Source: Muribaculaceae bacterium (lineage in GTDB: Bacteria; Bacteroidota; Bacteroidia; Bacteroidales; Muribaculaceae). Taken from it: a stretch of DNA of 9,326 nucleotides. The notes under the pieces were generated by a model. The model made no database searches and was not told where the DNA came from. It saw nothing but the letters and a program-made list of their open reading frames with translations. The stretch is taken from positions 1-9,326 of the forward strand of contig VSPM01000091.1 of assembly GCA_009775365.1 (NCBI GenBank), read 5' to 3'. Position numbers and translations under genes: made by a program. Shown in pieces: positions 7,013-9,326 of the stretch. Each line of letters begins with the position of its first letter. The first letter of the stretch is position 1.

Positions 7013-8791
7013 ATGAAAAGAATAATAATGTCAATCCTGGCATGCCTTGCCCTCTTCGGGCAAGGTTATGCCCAGGTTTCGGATGTGACCCTCGGATATT
7101 GCTCCGGACAGGTTCCGGGAACAGGGACAATTAAATACACAGAGCCTGAATCATGGGTGTCGGGAGCAATCTACATCCCGGCCGGAACTATCAACACTTA
7201 TGCCGGCAACACAATCACCGGCGTTAAGGCTGGCCTGACCTCACGTCTAAACATGACGGAACTGAAAGTGTGGCTGCGCTCTTCGCTCGACGGCGAAAAC
7301 CTTGTGGAGAAAACCATCACTAAAGAGACCGACCCGAAAATCGCAAAAGGTTGGAACGAGGTGCTTTTCGACACTCCCTGGGAGATTCCCGCTGACTCCG
7401 AGACAGGCATCTATATCGGATATTCATACTATCAGACTAAGGCGGTGATGGGCATGGGCGTGCTCTCCACTCCCACTCCCGGCGGCTTTTTCCTCCAGTT
7501 TGGCGACCAGCCCTGGGAAGACCGCAGCAATTACGGCACTCTCTGCGTGGAGGGCCTTGTAAGGGGCGACAAGCTTCCTAAGGTGAACCTCGCTCTGACT
7601 TCTCTCTCTGTGCCTGAAGTTTATATAATTGACCGTGGCACCCTTGAAATAGGCGGCACTGTCAAGAATCTCGCAACCTACACAATCACCGGATTCGACG
7701 TGAACGCGTTTGTCGATGGCGAGAAGGTTTCTACCGCTCATATCGACACCGAGATTCTCTATGGAGCCTCAGGAGAGTTTGTTGCAGAAATGCCTTTGGG
7801 CATCACATCTATGGGCGACGGCACAGGCTCTGTGACTGTGACTATCGACAACATCAACGAGGGTGCTGACGAAGACATGTCTGACAACACTCTTTCTGCC
7901 GATTTCGCAATCCTGCAGCACGACTTCAAGCGCCGCATCCTCGTGGAGGAGTTCACCACTGAAAAGTGTCCCAACTGCCCGCGCCTCGGCACATACATGC
8001 ACGACGCTCTTGAGAAAGATGAGTTCAAAGACGACGTAATCGCCGTTTGCCACCACGCCGGCTATTACACCGACTGGCTCACAACTTCTTTCGATGCAAA
8101 ATATCTCTGGCTCTTCAACGATGGCGGCTCTACTTACGCTCCGGCAATGGCAGTTGACCGCACAGCCTTCGACAGCCACACATCTGTGTCTTGCCCCGCA
8201 AGCGCTGGAGAAATGGAGAGCAGCTGGCGCCGCGCGCTCAAAGTTCCGGCGCTTGTGTCGCTCAACATCATGGCTGAATTCGATGAGGAGAACGAGAATC
8301 TTCTTCGCGTGAAAGTAACCGGCGCCAAGTCAAAAGAGGTTCTCTGCGACAACCCGACAATCACTGTGTTTATAGTGGAAGACAACATCTCTGCCGTTTC
8401 TCAGGCCGGCGCGGCAAACTGGACACACCAGCATGTGAACCGCGCTGTCAACTCGGCATGGGGCGACCCGGTGGTGTTTGACGGCGACAACTATGAGTAT
8501 GAATGCGAGTTCGCACTCATGTCGGCTTGGAAACGCGAGGACATGCAGATTGTGGCCTTCATTGCCAATTTCAACGAAAATGACGCTGCCGACTGCGAAG
8601 TTCAGAACACTTCAAACCTTCTGTTCTCCAACATCTCCGGAATCACAGGCGTTGACGGCATCGAGGCTGACGAGAACGTTGAGAGCGAGATCTACTCAAT
8701 CTCCGGCATGAAGATGAACGACTCAAATCTTGCACCCGGCCTCTACATCCGCAAGACCGGTAACAAGACAGAGAAATTCATGGTGAAATAA
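7013..8791 (+). CDS. Omp28-like secreted protein with thioredoxin-type CPNC motif and C-terminal sorting tail
   Basis: A 592-residue exported protein. Residues 1-20 form a Sec signal peptide (cut near GYA-QVS). Residues 21-185 are a beta-rich domain of a kind often seen in Bacteroidales surface proteins; 190-300 looks like a CARDB/Ig-type beta sandwich. Residues 303-540 resemble the Omp28 family, which carries a thioredoxin-like fold: RILVEEFTTEKCPNCP places a CxxC pair at Cys319/Cys322 after a beta strand, and YAPAMAVDR supplies the likely cis-proline (Pro378). The tail (545-592; ITGVDGIEADENVESEIYS, ending KTEKFMVK) fits a type IX secretion sorting domain and resembles that of the upstream protein. 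Nine cysteines remain in the mature chain. The gene lies 18 bp after its neighbour with no promoter between, so the two are co-transcribed. Oxidoreductase activity is not proven; Omp28 proteins are mostly known as surface antigens. Confidence 0.85.
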   Translation: MKRIIMSILACLALFGQGYAQVSDVTLGYCSGQVPGTGTIKYTEPESWVSGAIYIPAGTINTYAGNTITGVKAGLTSRLNMTELKVWLRSSLDGENLVEKTITKETDPKIAKGWNEVLFDTPWEIPADSETGIYIGYSYYQTKAVMGMGVLSTPTPGGFFLQFGDQPWEDRSNYGTLCVEGLVRGDKLPKVNLALTSLSVPEVYIIDRGTLEIGGTVKNLATYTITGFDVNAFVDGEKVSTAHIDTEILYGASGEFVAEMPLGITSMGDGTGSVTVTIDNINEGADEDMSDNTLSADFAILQHDFKRRILVEEFTTEKCPNCPRLGTYMHDALEKDEFKDDVIAVCHHAGYYTDWLTTSFDAKYLWLFNDGGSTYAPAMAVDRTAFDSHTSVSCPASAGEMESSWRRALKVPALVSLNIMAEFDEENENLLRVKVTGAKSKEVLCDNPTITVFIVEDNISAVSQAGAANWTHQHVNRAVNSAWGDPVVFDGDNYEYECEFALMSAWKREDMQIVAFIANFNENDAADCEVQNTSNLLFSNISGITGVDGIEADENVESEIYSISGMKMNDSNLAPGLYIRKTGNKTEKFMVK

Positions 8792-8820
8792 CAACCCTTC
8801 ACAATTATTCCACATAATCC

Positions 8821-8853
8821 AAGGGGGCTCGCATCTCAGCGAGCTCACCTTTT
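8821..8853 (+). terminator. Intrinsic terminator of the surface-protein operon
   Basis: GCTCGC (8827-8832) pairs with GCGAGC (8839-8844) around an ATCTCA loop. The stem extends through AAGGGG on the left and CTCACCTT on the right with one bulged A, and ends in TTTT. It lies 29 bp after the stop of the Omp28-like gene. Confidence 0.8.
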
Positions 8854-8881
8854 GTATAACTACCCCTAATTGTTACCGTTG

Positions 8882-9081
8882 CTACGGCATGGCAAAACAA
8901 GTGATGCCAAGTTTATCCTCAATATTGGCAATACTTTTGAGACTTAGGTTTTCAGTCCCGGAAAGCAGTTTGCTGACACATCCTCTTTACGCCAGTTTAC
9001 TTCTTCAACAAAACGTGAAGGCGTATCGCTCAGGTTAGATTCTAAAAATGTAATTGCCTTGTTTTCCATAATCTTATTCAT
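8882..9081 (-). pseudogene. Decayed XRE-family antitoxin gene (HigA-like), internally deleted and frameshifted
   Basis: Two recognisable pieces of one antitoxin lie in different minus-strand frames. The first starts at ATG 9081 and reads MNKIMENKAITFLESNLSDT then PSRFVEEVNWRKED before leaving the family pattern and stopping at 8944. The second, from about 8977 to the TAG at 8882, reads VSKLLSGTENLSLKSIANIE then DKLGIT, the typical recognition helix and following helices of an XRE helix-turn-helix domain. In intact relatives about 40 residues, including the first half of the helix-turn-helix, separate these segments; here they almost abut at about 8978-8984 and are out of frame. ATG 9081 overlaps the stop of the upstream toxin-like frame by 8 bp, as in HigBA-type operons. 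A DNA-binding, toxin-neutralising protein is unlikely to be made. Confidence 0.7.
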
Positions 9082-9326
9082 TTGCAAGTTCAACAAAACT
9101 ATCTTGATCAAACACTCCGTTAGATCTCAAATAATCTCTACAACGGTTTAACTTTTGCAATTCAAGCGTTGTATGCTTCCGTTCCTGCATTGTGTGTGTA
9201 AGTTTAATCGCTCCTCTTGTTACAACATAAATATTAGGTTCGAGCCTGATAACGCGAGTTCGGGATAAGGAACACCATAAAAAGTTGAATCGGCAGCTTG
9301 AAAAAGTTGCCGATTCTTTTGGTAAT
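9074..9326 (-). pseudogene. HigB/Gp49-like toxin remnant, truncated by the window edge and probably frameshifted
   Basis: A minus-strand frame is open from the window edge (9325) to TAA at 9074-9076. Its second half reads VIRLEPNIYVVTRGAIKLTH, followed by TMQERKHTTLELQKLNRCRD and then YLRSNGVFDQDSFVELANE. The pattern xVVTxGxIKxTxxx...EL-x-K...R-x-Y is the C-terminal half of RelE/HigB-superfamily ribosome-dependent mRNA nucleases (Gp49 type). The first part of this frame (WCSLSRTR) does not look protein-like, whereas the neighbouring frame reads FYGVPYPEL. A single added base near 9253-9260 would join it as PELRVIRLEPN, so a one-base loss is likely. The 5' part also contains a terminator-like hairpin. 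The overlap with the antitoxin remnant supports a toxin-first pair. Whether any active protein is made cannot be judged, because the gene's start is outside the window or lost. Confidence 0.5.
9287..9320 (+). terminator. Strong hairpin with GAAA tetraloop and T tail
   Basis: GAATCGGCAGCTT (9287-9299) pairs with AAGTTGCCGATTC (9304-9316): 13 bp with one G-T pair, closing on a GAAA tetraloop (9300-9303), followed by TTTTGG. This has the form of a plus-strand intrinsic terminator. On the minus strand the stem is followed by AACTTTTT, so it may act in both directions. It lies at the point where the toxin-like reading frame stops looking like the family. Confidence 0.6.

Larger units (their letters stand above)
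8854..9326. other. A/T-richer gene-poor tail of the window
   Basis: After the operon terminator, no intact gene of ordinary size is visible on either strand. The stretch holds only the broken toxin-antitoxin remnant and the hairpin at its right end. Base composition and codon choice differ from the G/C-richer genes to the left, which suggests a separate, probably acquired origin. Confidence 0.5.

Noticed and set aside
8905..8930. TGCCAA / TTGGCA inverted repeat
   Set aside because: It is only 6 bp with a 14-nt loop and falls within the recognisable second fragment of the antitoxin, so it is explained by former coding sequence.

Overview
The window reads as a chromosomal segment of a Bacteroidota bacterium, most likely a gut Bacteroidales of the Muribaculaceae/Bacteroides type. 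The evidence is a set of TTTG / TAnnTTTG promoters (the Bacteroides sigma-factor consensus), A/T-rich leaders without a clear Shine-Dalgarno sequence, a membrane-tethered TPR-AraC regulator, and secreted proteins that end in type IX secretion-like C-terminal tails. Family placement is inference, since no rRNA or other marker gene is present.

Layout, left to right. (1) 1-60: the last 19 codons of an unidentified plus-strand gene. (2) 111-1687: a self-contained unit with a promoter, a lipoprotein GH13 alpha-amylase-family enzyme and an intrinsic terminator. (3) About 1766-3553: a separately promoted regulator whose transcript probably starts with a perfect 12-bp hairpin. It has a signal sequence, periplasmic TPR repeats, one membrane helix, a coiled coil and a cytoplasmic AraC-type DNA-binding domain. 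(4) 3606-8853: a two-gene operon with a consensus promoter, a structured leader and a strong terminator. It encodes a 1088-aa modular beta-rich adhesin-like protein and a 592-aa Omp28/thioredoxin-fold secreted protein. Both carry a signal peptide and a similar C-terminal tail, so they are probably co-exported cargo. (5) About 8880-9326: an A/T-richer, visibly decayed minus-strand toxin-antitoxin remnant. Its XRE-type antitoxin has lost the middle of the gene, and its HigB/Gp49-like toxin appears frameshifted or truncated.

How the parts may work together (inference): the TPR-AraC protein could sense a periplasmic or envelope signal and control either the flanking amylase or, more likely from position, the downstream surface-protein operon. 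No SusC/SusD pair is present, so this is not a canonical polysaccharide utilization locus. I found no CRISPR array, tRNA, rRNA or intact mobile element. Nothing here is clearly a wholly new system. The most unusual items are the hairpin placed exactly at the regulator's predicted transcription start, the duplicated-module secreted protein paired with an Omp28-like partner, and the internally deleted antitoxin.
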